Below are positions 23,152-37,544 of a stretch of DNA of 64,000 bases, piece after piece. Below the pieces are notes generated by a model. That model was not told the origin of the DNA and searched no databases. It was given only the letters and a program-made list of their open reading frames with translations. Source of the stretch: Apostichopus japonicus (Eukaryota; Echinodermata; Holothuroidea; Aspidochirotida; Stichopodidae); assembly GCF_037975245.1 (NCBI RefSeq), contig NC_092567.1:7004714-7068713 (forward strand), written 5' to 3'. How positions within the stretch are numbered: the first letter of the stretch is position 1; each line of letters opens with the position of its first letter. Both the position numbers and the translations under genes were made by a program.

Positions 23152-25074
23152 CTAAAAAAAGAAGTAAAATGGCATTCAGAACCATACACAATCTAATCAT
23201 ACGAACTGATGTTCAAGTGATTTATATCTGAGTTTTGTAAAATGCTAAACATTCAATTGTTTTTTTTTATTTTTTATTGTAACTCACACTGGAAGACTCT
23301 GTTACCAATTTTTTTCTTCATTACCAAACCTATTAGTTACTGACTTGTCAAACCCAGCTGTTATATGGAAGTCCAATGGGAAATCTCTGAAGTAAGATGC
23401 AAGTCACATACATTGATCTAGCTGACAACCTAGATGGTAATTGTCACTAGGGACTATCATAGGCCTGGTAACCATTTTCATCACCTTTGAATGTGGGGTG
23501 GGGGGGGGGGGGGAACAGATGTATAAGTACCTGGATGAGTGATTGATAGTTAGTCAGAAAATTGCCTTGGAATCTGTCAGTGAGATGACAGGGTTACACC
23601 TAACTGATGTAGGAAGCATACATTGGTAGTATAGGTACCTATACTTTGGTATCTATATATTGTAAGCATTTAGAAATGTTACAAATTAATCTTTGAAGGG
23701 AATTTGCAGAATTTTTTATATTAATGACAGAAATTCACACTGTAGAGTTACAGTATGGAAGGAAAGACTTCTTGGTTATTAACCAAGTAGCAAATTTTAC
23801 TTAAATAGATGTTGAAATAAGCACATGGGTTCATTGGGGATGAATTTTGGACAAAAGGCTATGGCTCTGTTGGTACTTTAGTTATGAACTGCATATGAAT
23901 GTACGTACCTAGGACATTTTCTCGGATACTTCTTTATGACAACAATTCAAGTACTGAACTCTGTTATGTTCATGTGTCATTCTTGCTTCATATCACAATT
24001 CAGTTTTCTTTTCATTTTGAAATTCATATCAGATAATTATGAAGTCCTATGTAAAGGTTTTCCTGTTGCTTTAATTATACGCAGCTAAAAAAAAATACCA
24101 AAATGTGTTCTTAGCGAAATTTGTGTTTATGGCTGCAGTACATGAAAATTCCCGACAGTACTGCGAGTCATTAAGTCTACTGAATGTACCACCATCATGA
24201 TCATCTTTAATATATGCTTAGTAAATTATAACTTTAAGAACAAATGAATGAGCTAGATCTTTCCTTCTCTGGACAATCTCCACACATACTCCTTATACTC
24301 TTGCACTGGCCAACAAAGGGATGCAAACTTTAAGCATCGGTTGATAACTTGGTATGCATATGGTGAATGACTTTGCAGTTACAATCATGCAAACAAATAT
24401 TGCTTTTAGATGACAAAAAACAAAGTGATTTAGTGATAACTGTGCTGCTTGTGAACAGTATTTTCGACCCAGGCCTAGCATTAATAAGCTGAACGCATAA
24501 GGTGGTCCATATGTATTCCATTAACATGTAAGGCCTATGAGCTAGGATAGGTATTTGAAAAAAAAAACATGTTACACAACTTCCATTGCAGATTCCATCA
24601 AAATCAGGTGTACATGTGCCTCCTGCTGAAATGCAGATGAAAATAATACTAAGGTGGTGAAATTGTCACCACTCGTGTCCTACAAGGACTCTTACAGAAA
24701 TTGAAATGAACCTGATATTTCTATTGATTTAGCCACCTTCTCAGATCCCTTTCTTTCAAATTAGGGTCTTATACCAAAATACTCCTATCATTTGGTCAAA
24801 TAAGTTCATGATAACATGTGGGATAAAACGAAAGCAAATTGTTGTGCATTTTTATTTGCTCTTTTTTCAATTGTTTCTCTCAACAACCAGCTATCCTCCT
24901 GAATAGAAATTTATTCACCCACCCTCAAATTTGTCAAAGAGATTACACTATAGGCCTATATTAGTTTTTTTGGTCCATTCTGGTCACTATTCTAGCAATA
25001 CTACAGTATATCACCAAGCAGTGTCTACATGTGATAATACATTGCAAATTTAATATAAATGATATAAACTTGGT

Positions 25075-25110
25075 CCATGGAGCTATAATCCCAGGTTTAT
25101 AGCTCCATGG
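25075..25110. repeat. Perfect 14-bp inverted repeat, 8-base loop
   Basis: CCATGGAGCTATAA (25075-25088) and TTATAGCTCCATGG (25097-25110) are exact reverse complements around the loop TCCCAGGT. It lies in an intron of the integrase pseudogene. Its role is unknown. Confidence 0.85.
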
Positions 25111-26323
25111 TTTAACCTGCACTAATTTAATTGCAACATTGTTTTGTGCATATATTAACAACCTTAATTACTGTGGAAGAATGTTTAATGAATATTCATA
25201 CCATAACCATGTACATGTTTGCATAATTAAAATATCACCAGCAAAGAGGCCCATTAAACTTATTAAAAATTATTAACCAACACAGCTAACCTTCTGACAA
25301 TGAAGTGATGGGCAGGTGGCCAACTGATTACCTATAGCATATATTCGACCTGCTGCAGTGTCTGTGCACATCCCGGCACCAATATATTAAAAAAATATGG
25401 GAAAACCTCTAAAAAGAAAGAGATAATAAAGTAACACTCATTAATTTAATTGATCCTCCAAATGGACAAGACAGGGACCCCCCCCCTCTCCCTTGCTACC
25501 TTGTGTTTTAACTAGTAAGGGGACTAATCCCAGGACATATCTTTCAGAAAATCTGAAAAGTCCTATCCTGAAGATTTTTTTTTTTAACCTAGCAATTTCA
25601 AACACATAATCATTATTGAAATTAATCATGGTAGCATGGGTACACAATACACAGCTGATATGTAACTGACAGCTGATCTGGGAGTTTTGGCAGTTACCAG
25701 AGTAACAAAAATTATACCAAGTAGGCTTTATTTCAGAGATTGCCAATCGGAGTGGCTTGAATTTGAATAAAGCAAATTATTTGCAAATATAGGGTTAACT
25801 CTCGAAGTCCTACTCCTAGGCTACAGTAGGCTAGCCTATAGTAGCCTAATACTATTCGTGTCTTGCCGACTAATTATGCATCACGATATTCTCTAACACT
25901 TATAAAGTTTAGACTTTTCAGTTCTACTCTTAGGTGATTACAAATAATAAAATATACCTATAATCTGCAAGGCCCAAATGGCCAATGCACTTAGTTCAAG
26001 TTATATGCATATCTATGGAATCATTTTCTTCAGTGGAAATAATTCCTAAAAGTTTTATACAAATAAACAAATAATACACTTACCGCCAAACCCTTCTTGT
26101 AAGCTTTAATTTTGTGGGCTTTGGCCAAGGGCCTATCTTCGTTGCCATGTGGGCCGACGTAAACTAGATCGGCATCTCCCGTCAGTCTAAAACTCTTCGA
26201 TCTTCCCCTTATCGATCTTTCTAGATTTATCGTAGACTTTTCAGGGTACAGTCCTGACGAAAGATATTTTCCAATGATAATGTAGACCTACTCGTCATCG
26301 GTATCCAGGTCAGGAGAAGTCAT

Positions 26324-27398
26324 CTTGTAATATCAGATCGGGCTAAGTAAGTTAACGGTCTCAACTCTTAATGCAATTACTGTGCGTGCATATATGCAGC
26401 TACTAAGAAATTTTGGGCCTGCGACATGTAACGACGTAGACGGCACATTCGGCTTACTTCACTGAGTAAACAGCAGTATACATTTTACAGTAGAATGCAA
26501 ATACGCATGTCACACCTAGAACGTAGAGCGGGAGATTTCCACATTTCCCGCGTACTGAATAAAATATATTGACTGTGACCAGGGAGTTTTTCCATAACAA
26601 CTCCCTGCTCTGACCCCGGATTTGACCTCCATGCTCCGGATGGCGGGGAACTATCACCGCCGCGTATCGGTTAAAATACATTTACCTTCGACCTACATGG
26701 TTGATCTTTCTCCAACGTTTAGAAATTCCGACCTTCCAAACAACTACCCTAATGGTAGTAACGATTGATAAGCAGCAGAGTCAGACAGACATGACTAATT
26801 AGTTCGGAAGATAAGTTTAACATTCATTATGCAGCCTTCTGACAGTCGACGATCGAAATAGAGCGGACAGCGTCCCTCTGGAGTGTAGTCTCCATGATAA
26901 TAATAACATTTTGCCGCCTCTTCCCACAACAGTCGACACTCGAAGTATTAGTTATACTTTAACCGAGTTTTGAGGGTGCATGCTGACCGATATATAACAT
27001 TGTCAACCTGGTCTTCGCTAGTAAATTACCTCCTTTTAAGTAATAAGGGAACGTAGATAGGGCCAGAAATGTTTGTCACTCAACAGAACCACGTTAAAGC
27101 TCTTTGAAGAGAACCCGGACACTTTCCACGGTGGCGTAGAAAGCAAGGGAAAGTGTCCCTGAGACACTATTCACGCAAATGAGACACTATTTCCTAGTAA
27201 TAAGTGTCCTACGGACGCCCGGACACTCATTACTGCCACACTGGCGCCCTTTAAGCTTTTTACCACTTTTTATTTATTCCCGATTATTGACTTTTTTATT
27301 GCGCTCTCATCTACCTATTGACATTTGTCACACTTTGTTGGTGCAATTTTCTGACAAATGGCGATGACACCTATTTATTCTTCGTTTATCTGCAAATC
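26324..27398. other. No gene recognised upstream of the integrase pseudogene
   Basis: This would hold the promoter of the - strand pseudogene, but no clear core promoter element stands out. GACACTATT and CCGGACACT blocks around 27115-27230 are locally repeated. Confidence 0.3.
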
Positions 27399-27506
27399 AG
27401 CAAGGCCCGGAAAGGGTCATTTCCGGTGATCTAGGGAGTATCTTTACTCAAAAAATTTCTGTACGCTCCGCGCCAACCTGTGGTGGCGCTCCGCTTAGAT
27501 AGTGTC
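27399..27506 (-). repeat. Copy of the CTAAGCGGAGCGCC dispersed family, inverted
   Basis: Read on the - strand: TATCTAAGCGGAGCGCCACC, ACAGGTTGGCGCGGAGCG, TACAGAAATTTTTT, AGATCACCGGAAATGACCC, then TTTCCGGGCC. Confidence 0.83.
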
Positions 27507-27567
27507 AAAAGCACCCCTACAGACCATTCTCTCCCCCCCCCCCCTGACCAATATACCCCTAGCTCCG

Positions 27568-27984
<417 letters not shown>

Positions 27985-30420
27985 TAGGAATATAATATGA
28001 TTTGAACAAAATAGAGGCCCCTATAATTTCTATTAAGTTACCTTCACAGATAGTGGTACAGCCATTCAGAGATTAGGGGAAAGTGACCCGTCAGTGGCAC
28101 ATTGATATACCATATGACATTGTGTTGCTGTACTATTCATTTTGCTCTGAGTTTTGTTCCTTTCTGCCCCTCAGGTATGTTCTTTTTACTTTATTGTACT
28201 TATTACTCTTATCTTTAATAGTTTAAGGATCTAACTGATGTATTCTCATCAGTATTCATGGTAGCATTCAATAGGAATGTCAAGACATTGAAGTGCACCT
28301 TTTTATCAGTGCTAGTAGTTTTATATGTTATTAATATAGCCATAGGCTGTATGTAACCTGTATGGTACATTGTTAATTGATGTGGTGAAGCCATTGCAGC
28401 TACGCCCAGGAACGAGGTGGTTCCATGGTGTCAAATTACTTAGCAGGTATAACCTGTGCAGCATAGACTAATTAGATGGGTTGTTCTATTGGAAGAGGGG
28501 TTGACTAAAATAGCTACACAACAGGCTGCATAGGGTAGACCCCCTAGAGAGATCTGGGTGCACAGGATTGGTGGAATTGTTTAGGTTACCATGGCAATCC
28601 TATACCAGGCAGATATATTGTTCTTATTAGCTGTATACTGCCTGTGCAGTGGTAGTGTGTGGGTACAACTATATTGAAACCTTTGTTTTAATAAAAGTCG
28701 TAAGCTAGCTCCCTAGTTCATGTAGGGAAATGTTGCTAGTCTAGGGGTGCACAGAGGATTAAGATGTTAGAATAATTATTTACACTTCTGTGTGCATCTG
28801 TGTGGGCCATGTCAGTTAGTCTGGTGGATATGTTTGTTGGTCTATGCATGATGTGTGTTATCTGTAGATTGATTAGGTTTATCTGTTTATCACCCGAATC
28901 CCCTGGTAATGAAGACATGGTTTTTCATTCCATACTATGTGTGTATGTTGATTACATTGTATCACATCGTAACAGGGATAAACATGATGAACCGTTCCGC
29001 CATTTTATAATGTCAAATATTAGAGTCTGGAAAGTTAACGAAATAGTTCCAGGAGAGAAAATCAGAGCAGAGGTAAGATTAATTGACCATCAAGGAGAAC
29101 AAATTCCATTTCTAGCCAATTTCCATGAAAATAAAAATAAATCACAGTATTAGACTGCAGAGCGAGGTAACGTTAGTTTCTACCGTTAACGTAGGTTTGA
29201 TTCGTATGACCAGTGTATGTTGTACATTACAAGAGGAGCTGCTTGATTTCAAATTAACTATAATGATGTTAAATGACCGTGACGTAGTTTGTTCCATATA
29301 GTGTAATGAATACATGATATAGTTACATGTGTTTTATAACATTTATATCGTGATACAAGCTGAAACTGATATGAAACTGTACAATATTGTAAAGTAACTG
29401 TATTGTACTATGAATAACACTTCATTTCATTAATTTGTTTAATTACAACTGCAATATTACAACATATGTTACCTTATTAAGTTACAGTTAAACAACAAAA
29501 ACTGCTGCATGGGGCCTTTTTGTGCTTGTAATATATTGCATTGTACATAAAACCCGTGACTATGTGACATTGTAATGTAATTAGAGAAGTAATACGTATA
29601 TTTTAATTAAGAGTTGAACGTTAGTGCAGTCGGTTACGTGTTTGACACACGTTTAGTGTAACTCGTAGTGTTGTAAAGGATTATTTTCATCCGATAACCA
29701 AATATGTCAGTAGTATCAGACTCAGTATGTACCTGATTTTTTTGCTGTCCGTCATGTATTTGGTATTGTCCCACATCTGCTGAAGACACTCGTCTTGTTC
29801 CTATAACAACATATGCTGGACAGGTAAATTTGTATTAAGGTACATACATTTAGAGGCAATAGTACAGGCTGCATGGGCACTTCTCCGTACAAAATTAAAA
29901 TCACCCCCCCCCCCCGAGTCCCACCATTAAAGCATTAAAACACCATGCACCTTCTCTATTGGTGATTAAATGTGTTGCCCTTCTCTAGTAGACATTGGTG
30001 CCCCAGCAGTGCCCCCTGAGATAAAGCTCCTGACGACATCACTGGTTATGAATCATAGGAACTATGAACTCTCCATTAAATAGTGTAGATTCCGGAAATT
30101 TCACAAACAAGTTTCGGCTTTGTTATTATACTAGAATCGTTCACATTCATATTTCGTAACCAATCAGTGTTCAGGTCCGAAACAGACATGGTACATGAAT
30201 ATTCCAACTAGTTCACGAGCTTGGTTTTTCCATAAACTAAACGCTCTTATATCCAATATCCTAGTTTATTTGGCAAATTTTAGTAAGGGTTATTAAGCTT
30301 CTTTTTATTGTACGTCCTTACCAGTTAGTGTTAAATAAGCAGATTTTCAACACAAACTGCAGTTTTAAGTATATATATATTATTGTAAATACTTTGACAT
30401 TGTAAATTATGAGTAGACGT
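27985..30420. other. No gene firmly recognised
   Basis: An open frame at 28800-29153 ends in an internal GCAGAG/GTAAGA donor-like site at about 29072, preceded by MSNIRVWKVNEIVPGEKIR, but no acceptor or family match was found, so it is not called as a gene. A CAATAAAAG-like AATAAAAG signal lies near 28690. A C-run is at 29904-29916. Confidence 0.3.
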
Positions 30421-30424
30421 GGTA

Positions 30425-31475
30425 CCTACGGTGCAAGGATACACATATAGTAAATTATGTAGGCCTATGAAGTATACTGGCACTAAGAGTTAGAGGGCAG
30501 GAAGTGTAATTTATGTAGCATATGGTACATACAGTTAGAGGACAGATACTGGTGTTATAATGTATGTATTCTTTAACATTAGAGGACATCAGGTGTCTGT
30601 TTAATGTAAGTTATGTAGGTCTATTAAGTAAACTGACACATACAGTTAGAGGACAGAAACTGGTATTATAACATATGTATTCTTGAACATTAGAGGACAT
30701 CAGGTGTCTGTATCATATAAGTTATGTAGGCATATGAAGTATACTGGGACTAAGAGTTAGAAGACAGGTAGTGCAATTAATGTAGCATATGGCACATACA
30801 GTAAGAGGACAGATACTGGTATTATCATGTATGCATTCTTCAACACTAGAGGACATCAGATGTCTCTATAATGTAAGTTATGTAGGTCTATTAAGTAAAC
30901 TGACACATACAGTTAGAGGACAGAAACTGGTATTATAATATATGTATTCTTGAACATTAGAGGACATCAGGTGTCTGTATCATATAAGTTATTTAGGCCT
31001 ATGAAGTATACTGGCACTAAGAGTTAGATGACATGTAGTGCAATTAATGTAGCATATGGCACATACAGTTAGAGGACAGACACTGGTATTTTAGTGTATG
31101 TATTCTTGAACATTAGAGGACATCAGTTGTCTCTATAATGTAAGTTACGAGGCCTATTTAGTATACTGACACATACAGTTAGAGGACAGATACTGGTATT
31201 ATAATGTATGTATTCTTGAACAGAGGAGGACATCAGGTGTCTGTATAATGTAAGCTATGTAGGCCTATGAAGAATATTGGCACTTACAGTTAGAGGACAG
31301 GAAGTGTAATTTATTAACTATATGGTACATACAGTAAGAGGACAGATACTGGTATTATCATGTATGTATTCTTGAACATTAGATGACATCAGGTGTCTTT
31401 AAAATGTAATTTATGAAGGCCTATTTTGTATACTGGCACATACAGTTAGAGGACATGGAGTGTAATTTATGTACC
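30425..31475. repeat. Minisatellite with about 267-bp higher-order period
   Basis: Alternating units contain ACATACAGTTAGAGGACAG, ACTGGTATTATAATGTATG, ACATTAGAGGACATCAGGTG and TAGGCCTATGAAGTATACTG. The last block recurs near 30459, 30726, 30991 and 31258, spaced about 265-267 bp, with shorter related units between. About four long periods are present. Confidence 0.88.
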
Positions 31476-31539
31476 ATATGTTAATTCTTTCTGTAGTAAA
31501 CATTATTCACTTACAGGTCACACAATTAAGAGATCTCAG

Positions 31540-31893
31540 AAAGTCGTTCCATGGATTACTTCTGATATTGTTCGTTCTGTAACTACAAAGCATATCTTTA
31601 CAGCTGCACTCCTTCAAACAAGCTTAAATACACCATTTTAATACAAGTTGGCAACCAGTATTCGCGTAGCAAAGAATATTTTCTGTGAATAAAAGACTGA
31701 CCTCAGGAAAACTTGGAATGTTATTAAGGAAATCATTGGCAAAACGAAAGGATTCTGCCCGGGTTAATAATTATAAGCTTTTACATATAATGATAATGGA
31801 ATTGAAAATGACCTTGAGGTTGCAAAGTATATCAATGATTAAATCTCTAATATTAATCAAACTCTTGCTGACAAGATTCAATATTTAAAAAAT
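31540..31893 (+). pseudogene. Decayed LINE fragment (linker before reverse transcriptase)
   Basis: One frame keeps LINE ORF2-like blocks in order despite many stops: VVPWITSDIVRS, SIRVAKNIFCE, KTDLRKTWNVIKEIIGKTK, then YNDNGIENDLEVAKYIND and ISNINQTLADKI. The KTWNVIKEIIG motif and the following N-D-I/A-N-F-N-like stretch are typical of the region between endonuclease and reverse transcriptase in jockey/CR1/RTE-like LINEs. At least six in-frame stops show long inactivity. Neither the endonuclease nor the reverse transcriptase domain is present. Confidence 0.75.
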
Positions 31894-32334
31894 TAAACAA
31901 ATAACGGAAAATGGCTGGGCATTTTAAACAATGGAAAGAGTAAAGACATTTATAGCGATAGCTGGATTCGGATCAGAGGTCTGTTTCGAACCCCGTTGTA
32001 GACATTAACTTACTTTGCTCTTTTCTAAGATTTCATTTTGTGTTGTTCCTATGGGCTGCAGCCCCGCCCCCAAATTCCTACACCTATGTCGATACGTATA
32101 TTGTCATATGGCTACAACTCTAGCAAACTCGAATTTCACGGAAAGTGTGGTTAGTGCTGTCCCAATTGCTACTAGTAAAAGTGTAACTTTGCATCATGCA
32201 TGGGATAAAAGGTCGAATAGGGAACACTTAGTATCATCCAATTAACACATATGAGTGAATTACAGTAAACAGGGAGTAGTGCTCGACAGCATCACAACGC
32301 ATAGTAACACGAGCATATATCTAATTGTGGGTGC

Positions 32335-33360
32335 ATGTTATACCGTCAACAAGCTAAAGTACTTTCAATACTGTAACATATTAGGGTTGCTATACATTTG
32401 ATACAGTGACACTAAACTATAGCAATACTAATGTAACATATTAGGATTGCTACTCTTGGTACAGGGGAACTACACTATAGCAAATACTAATGTAACATAT
32501 TAGGATTGCTGCACGTGTAATTGGGTAACAAAGCTATAGCAACTACTAAAGTAGCATGTTGGGGTTGCTACACTTGGTACTGGGAGACAACACTAGAGTA
32601 AACACTACTGTAGCATATTAGGATTGCTACAGTTGATTCAGGGGAACAAAGCTATAGCAAATACTATTGTAGGATGTAAAGATTGCTGTACTTGATATTG
32701 GGGGACAAAACTATAGCAAATACTAATGTAGCATGTTAGGGTTATTACATTAGGTTCAGAGGAACACAATTATAGCAAAATATTAATGTAACAAATGAGG
32801 GTTGCTTTACTTTGTACAGGGGAAAAACTATAGCAAATAATAATATTAAATATTAGGGTTGCTACACTTGATACAGGGAAACAAATCTACAAATACTTAC
32901 GTAGAATATTAGAATTGCTACACTTGGTACATGGGAACAAAAATATAGCAACTACTATTGTAGAATATTAGGATTGCTACAGTTGATACAGGGGACCAAA
33001 CTATAGCAACTACTAATGTACCATATTAGGATTGCTACACTTGATACAGGAAACAAAACTATTGCAACTACTAATGTAGCATATTAGGAATGCTACACTT
33101 GGTACAGGGAACAAAACTATAGCAACTTCCATAGCAACTACTATTGTAACATATTACGATAGCTAGACTTGGTACATGAGGGGAACAAAACTATGGCAAC
33201 TACTAATGTTATATATTATGATTGCTACACTTGGTACAGGGGAACAAAGCTATATAGCATCTACTAATGTAGCATATAAGGATTGCTACACTTGAAACAG
33301 GGGGAACAAAACTATAGCAACTACTAATGTGGCATATTAGGATTGCTATAATTGGTTACA
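32335..33360. repeat. About 60-bp minisatellite, roughly 16 copies
   Basis: Repeated units contain GGATTGCTACACTTGGTACA, GGGGAACAAAACTATAGC and AACTACTAATGTAGCATATTA. Copies are diverged, with indels and a partial internal duplication near 33115. There is no coding potential. Confidence 0.88.
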
Positions 33361-33802
33361 TATAAACAACATGTCTTTCCTTTTCCTTTGTCAAGTATTC
33401 TTTCGTTTGTTTTATATTTATTAATATACTCCTATCTTTTCTATATTTCTCTTTTTATATTGCTTTTCGTTATGTTTGTTACCATTTCTGTTAATTCGAT
33501 TTGCACGAAAAGATACGAGTGGCCTTTTCAGCTCTAATCCATTTTTGTTTTGTTTTGATATGTTTTCCATCCTTCCAACACACTGTTAAACTTACAGCGG
33601 GAAAAATAGAAAATGAAACCGAATTCAATCAGTTTAGATATTGTTTGGATTTCTCCGGCAAAGGAAATGACCGTGCTAGGAGTATTTCTATTAAATATCT
33701 ATAAGCAATGTTTTGATTAATAGTTATTGCATCCCTCCGCCAGTTCAATCGCCAGCGCATCGTAGACATTATTGACCTCAAATTATGATAATATTATGTA
33801 TG

Positions 33803-33874
<72 letters not shown>
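33803..33874. repeat. (TA)n microsatellite
   Basis: About 72 bp of TA dinucleotides, 55 bp before a longer TA tract. Confidence 0.95.
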
Positions 33875-33878
<4 letters not shown>

Positions 33879-33927
33879 CGCGTGTTGTAGGACAATATCT
33901 TTTCCGGGTTTGCGCTCTTCACTAAAC

Positions 33928-35227
<1,300 letters not shown>

Positions 35228-35235
35228 GGTGCAAA

Positions 35236-36431
35236 CAGGGACGTAGCCAAGGCCTGATGATTGGGGGGGGGGGGGGTGTAGTGGCTGAAATTCCAACTGG
35301 ATGGGTTTTGGAGCCAGAAAATTCCGACTGCTGCCTTGTACCCCCACCCCGCACTAATTGTCAACGATACGGTCAGTGTCAGTCAGACACCCCATCTTTC
35401 GCGACTGCACTTATGTTCCGAACTTTTTTTCGATACATTTGTACCTTATGGGGCAAAGTTTTTGCTTATGTTGATGGCACTTTTAAGCTTCCATAGATTA
35501 GCATTGGCGTTTTAATTGTAAACCATAGAGATAATATATATCCCAACGACGTAGCCAGGAGTTTGAAAGAGGGAACACCTTTTGCGATTGTTATGGGGGA
35601 GGGGTCTAAGGGGAGGGGGTGTCCCCCTCCCCTTTGAGATATTTTTGAACAATTGAAGGTCCTTAGATGCGATCTGGTGCAATTTGTTGCCAGTTTCATC
35701 ATTATCATATGATATCATATTATCAGCAGATTTTGTTTTCCTGTTTGAATTCTTTTACATGTTCTTTTACATAATATATCAGAAATACATTTGACGAACT
35801 TAACTGATGGACAATGTAAACTTTCATATTTTGTAAGACAGCCAGATGTGCAGTGGCCTAAAAACAAATATCGTTATCGCCGTGTATTAGCAGTGTAATA
35901 GCAACAGTTTTTAAACATATTTTATTTTGCAACACTGAAAGGGGGAGCAGTCGCTCTCCTGCTCCCCCTGGCTACGTCCCTGTATATCCTGAATTTACTT
36001 GAAGCAAGCGAACAGGGTCGACCCACCCAATAGCAAAATTAATACATAAATTATCCGAATTGAAGCTGGCGAACGTTTAGAGTATTCAATATCATACGAA
36101 GTTTTGTATGGTGGAGTATAAGGATCGCGAGATACAATTTCTCAATGTGACGAGGAAAACGTGGTAAATATGACTGATTAAAGGTCCATTTTGATCGAAA
36201 ATTTTATTTCACTCACAAATTACAAGAACATATGAAAATAAAAGTGCGACAGTCAGAACAATTAGAGTGCGACAGTCGGAAATTACGAATTGAAGCTGGC
36301 GACAGTCGGAAATTCCGACAGTCGGAAATTCCGACTGTCGCACTCAAATTTTCCAACTATCGTAATTTTTACCAAGATTGGGGAGGGGGTGAGACACCCC
36401 CACCCCCCCCCCCCCTCTAGCGACGTCACTG
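35236..36431. mobile_element. Complete 1.2-kb hAT-like MITE (CAGGGACGT family), copy 2
   Basis: The left end CAGGGACGTAGCCAAGG and right end CTCTAGCGACGTCACTG are inverted repeats. Perfect 8-bp duplications GGTGCAAA flank it (35228-35235 and 36432-36439), diagnostic of hAT-type insertion. A G-run of about 12 sits 30 bp inside the left end and C-runs near the right end. The right part holds repeated GCGACAGTCGGAAATTCCGA palindromes. It encodes no transposase and contains a second element (35544-35982). Confidence 0.93.
35544..35982. mobile_element. 439-bp hAT-like MITE nested in copy 2
   Basis: The left end CAACGACGTAGCCAGG and right end CCTGGCTACGTCCCTG are inverted repeats with two mismatches. 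TATATCC is duplicated at both flanks (35537-35543 and 35983-35989). The terminal CAGGGACGTAGCC resembles that of its host element, so the same transposase may have mobilised both. Confidence 0.82.
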
Positions 36432-36439
36432 GGTGCAAA

Positions 36440-37019
36440 TCAAATTGCGTTTCACACTGTGTGACAACCGTAACAACTTTAACGGAAATTTGAAATTAAG
36501 GATGATAGTAAAATGGTTCTGCTGAAAAAAACCTGATATCACTTGTAAATATGCACTACAAATTGAGACGTTTCACGTTTGGTGGAGAACAATATTGAGC
36601 GAGAGTTATATGACAAATGAAGATGCAGATGCATCTTCCCTGAGCTTGATATTTATGGCAGCCATTCTTCCTCGAATAATATACTTATATCAAATACAGA
36701 AAGGGTATTGCTGTTGCGACAAATTCCTGCCGTGGTGTTCGCTTTGGAGAGATCTGCCTCATTGCAGAATTTACGTAAGACTATTTCTCTCTTCCGGAGG
36801 ATAAAGTGTATTGTCAAACACAAATGTTGTGAATATATAGCTTAAAGCCACATAATAGCATTTTGATTAGGGAGATACACATTGTCAATATTTGGTGATA
36901 TGTTATGCTGATATGTGTCAACTTGAGCAAAATTAGTGATGTCGTTATGGCAATTGTCCTTTTTCTATAAATGTACAAATCGTTCATCCCCAATAACAAT
37001 TAAATAAAAACTCTCTCTC
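36440..37019. other. No gene recognised
   Basis: Unique sequence between a MITE and a CT-rich microsatellite. No splice-bounded frame is convincing. Confidence 0.35.
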
Positions 37020-37022
37020 TTA

Positions 37023-37143
37023 TTTCCTTACTTCCTCCCTCCTTACTTCCTCCCTCCTCCCTCCGCCCTCCTCCCTCCTCCCTCCTCCCTCCTCCCTCCT
37101 CCCTCCTCCCTCCTCCCTCTTCCCTCCTCCCTCCTCCCTCCTC
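37023..37143. repeat. (CCTCCCT)n 7-bp microsatellite
   Basis: A strict strand-asymmetric pyrimidine tract of CCTCCCT units, about 120 bp long, with minor CTTACTT variants at its left edge. Confidence 0.92.
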
Positions 37144-37544
37144 CTTTTGATTCGCATTAAGTAGAAACTCATTGCCTTACTAATTTTCAACATTGTTAAA
37201 TACCATAAGAACTTCGTTTGGTGTTTCACCAACGTAGGTTGACGCCACTTTCTTTATAAAATCATTTCATTTTTTTCTATCAGTTTACAGATTCTATCCG
37301 TTATGTGAGAAGTGTTGATCACCCCAGACTTATTGAAATAATCCGGCAGAAATATCTAACTGGTAAGTGAAACAGTAAATGCTTTAGTAGAAAATGCGTT
37401 GGCTTTCCACGAAAATCAATGTCGGAAAGTAAGTCTTAAAAAGAAAAGCATCTTTCGTTTGCCAATAGAGAATATTCACAAAAGACCAAATTACTAATAT
37501 TATCTAAAAATAAATATTATTAGCAGAAAAAGAAGATTATAAGA

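Larger units (their letters stand above)
21293..26323 (-). pseudogene. Multi-exon integrase-core gene (Ginger/GIN/KRBA2-like), inactivated
   Basis: Five exons fit on the - strand: 26323-26084 (80 codons from ATG), 23151-22990, 22676-22386, 21806-21606 and about 21495-21293. The first has KYLSSGLYPE and RSIRGRSK, as in the region before the integrase zinc finger. The second and third form a DDE integrase core: first Asp in GVDMIGPLP, second Asp in ISDQRGEF, Glu in NGLDERFNQTL, with YHPQTNG before it. The last two give a charged helical segment and an SFEVGSSVLVRN/IGPYEV beta-barrel tail. Exons 2 to 4 join in phase 2; the last junction keeps frame only if the second AG of CAGAG is used. Damage: TAG at 26288-26290, a TAA in YII*TLCDYF, a one-base A-run frameshift in exon 2, and TGA at 22475-22477. 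The zinc-finger exon is not clear; a weak candidate is near 25300-25350. Retention of introns points to a Ginger-type DNA transposon or a cellular integrase-derived gene rather than an LTR element. Confidence 0.82.

Noticed and set aside
28380-28740. Possible solo LTR with a polyadenylation-like AATAAAAG
   Set aside because: No matching TG..CA ends, primer-binding site or target duplication could be found.
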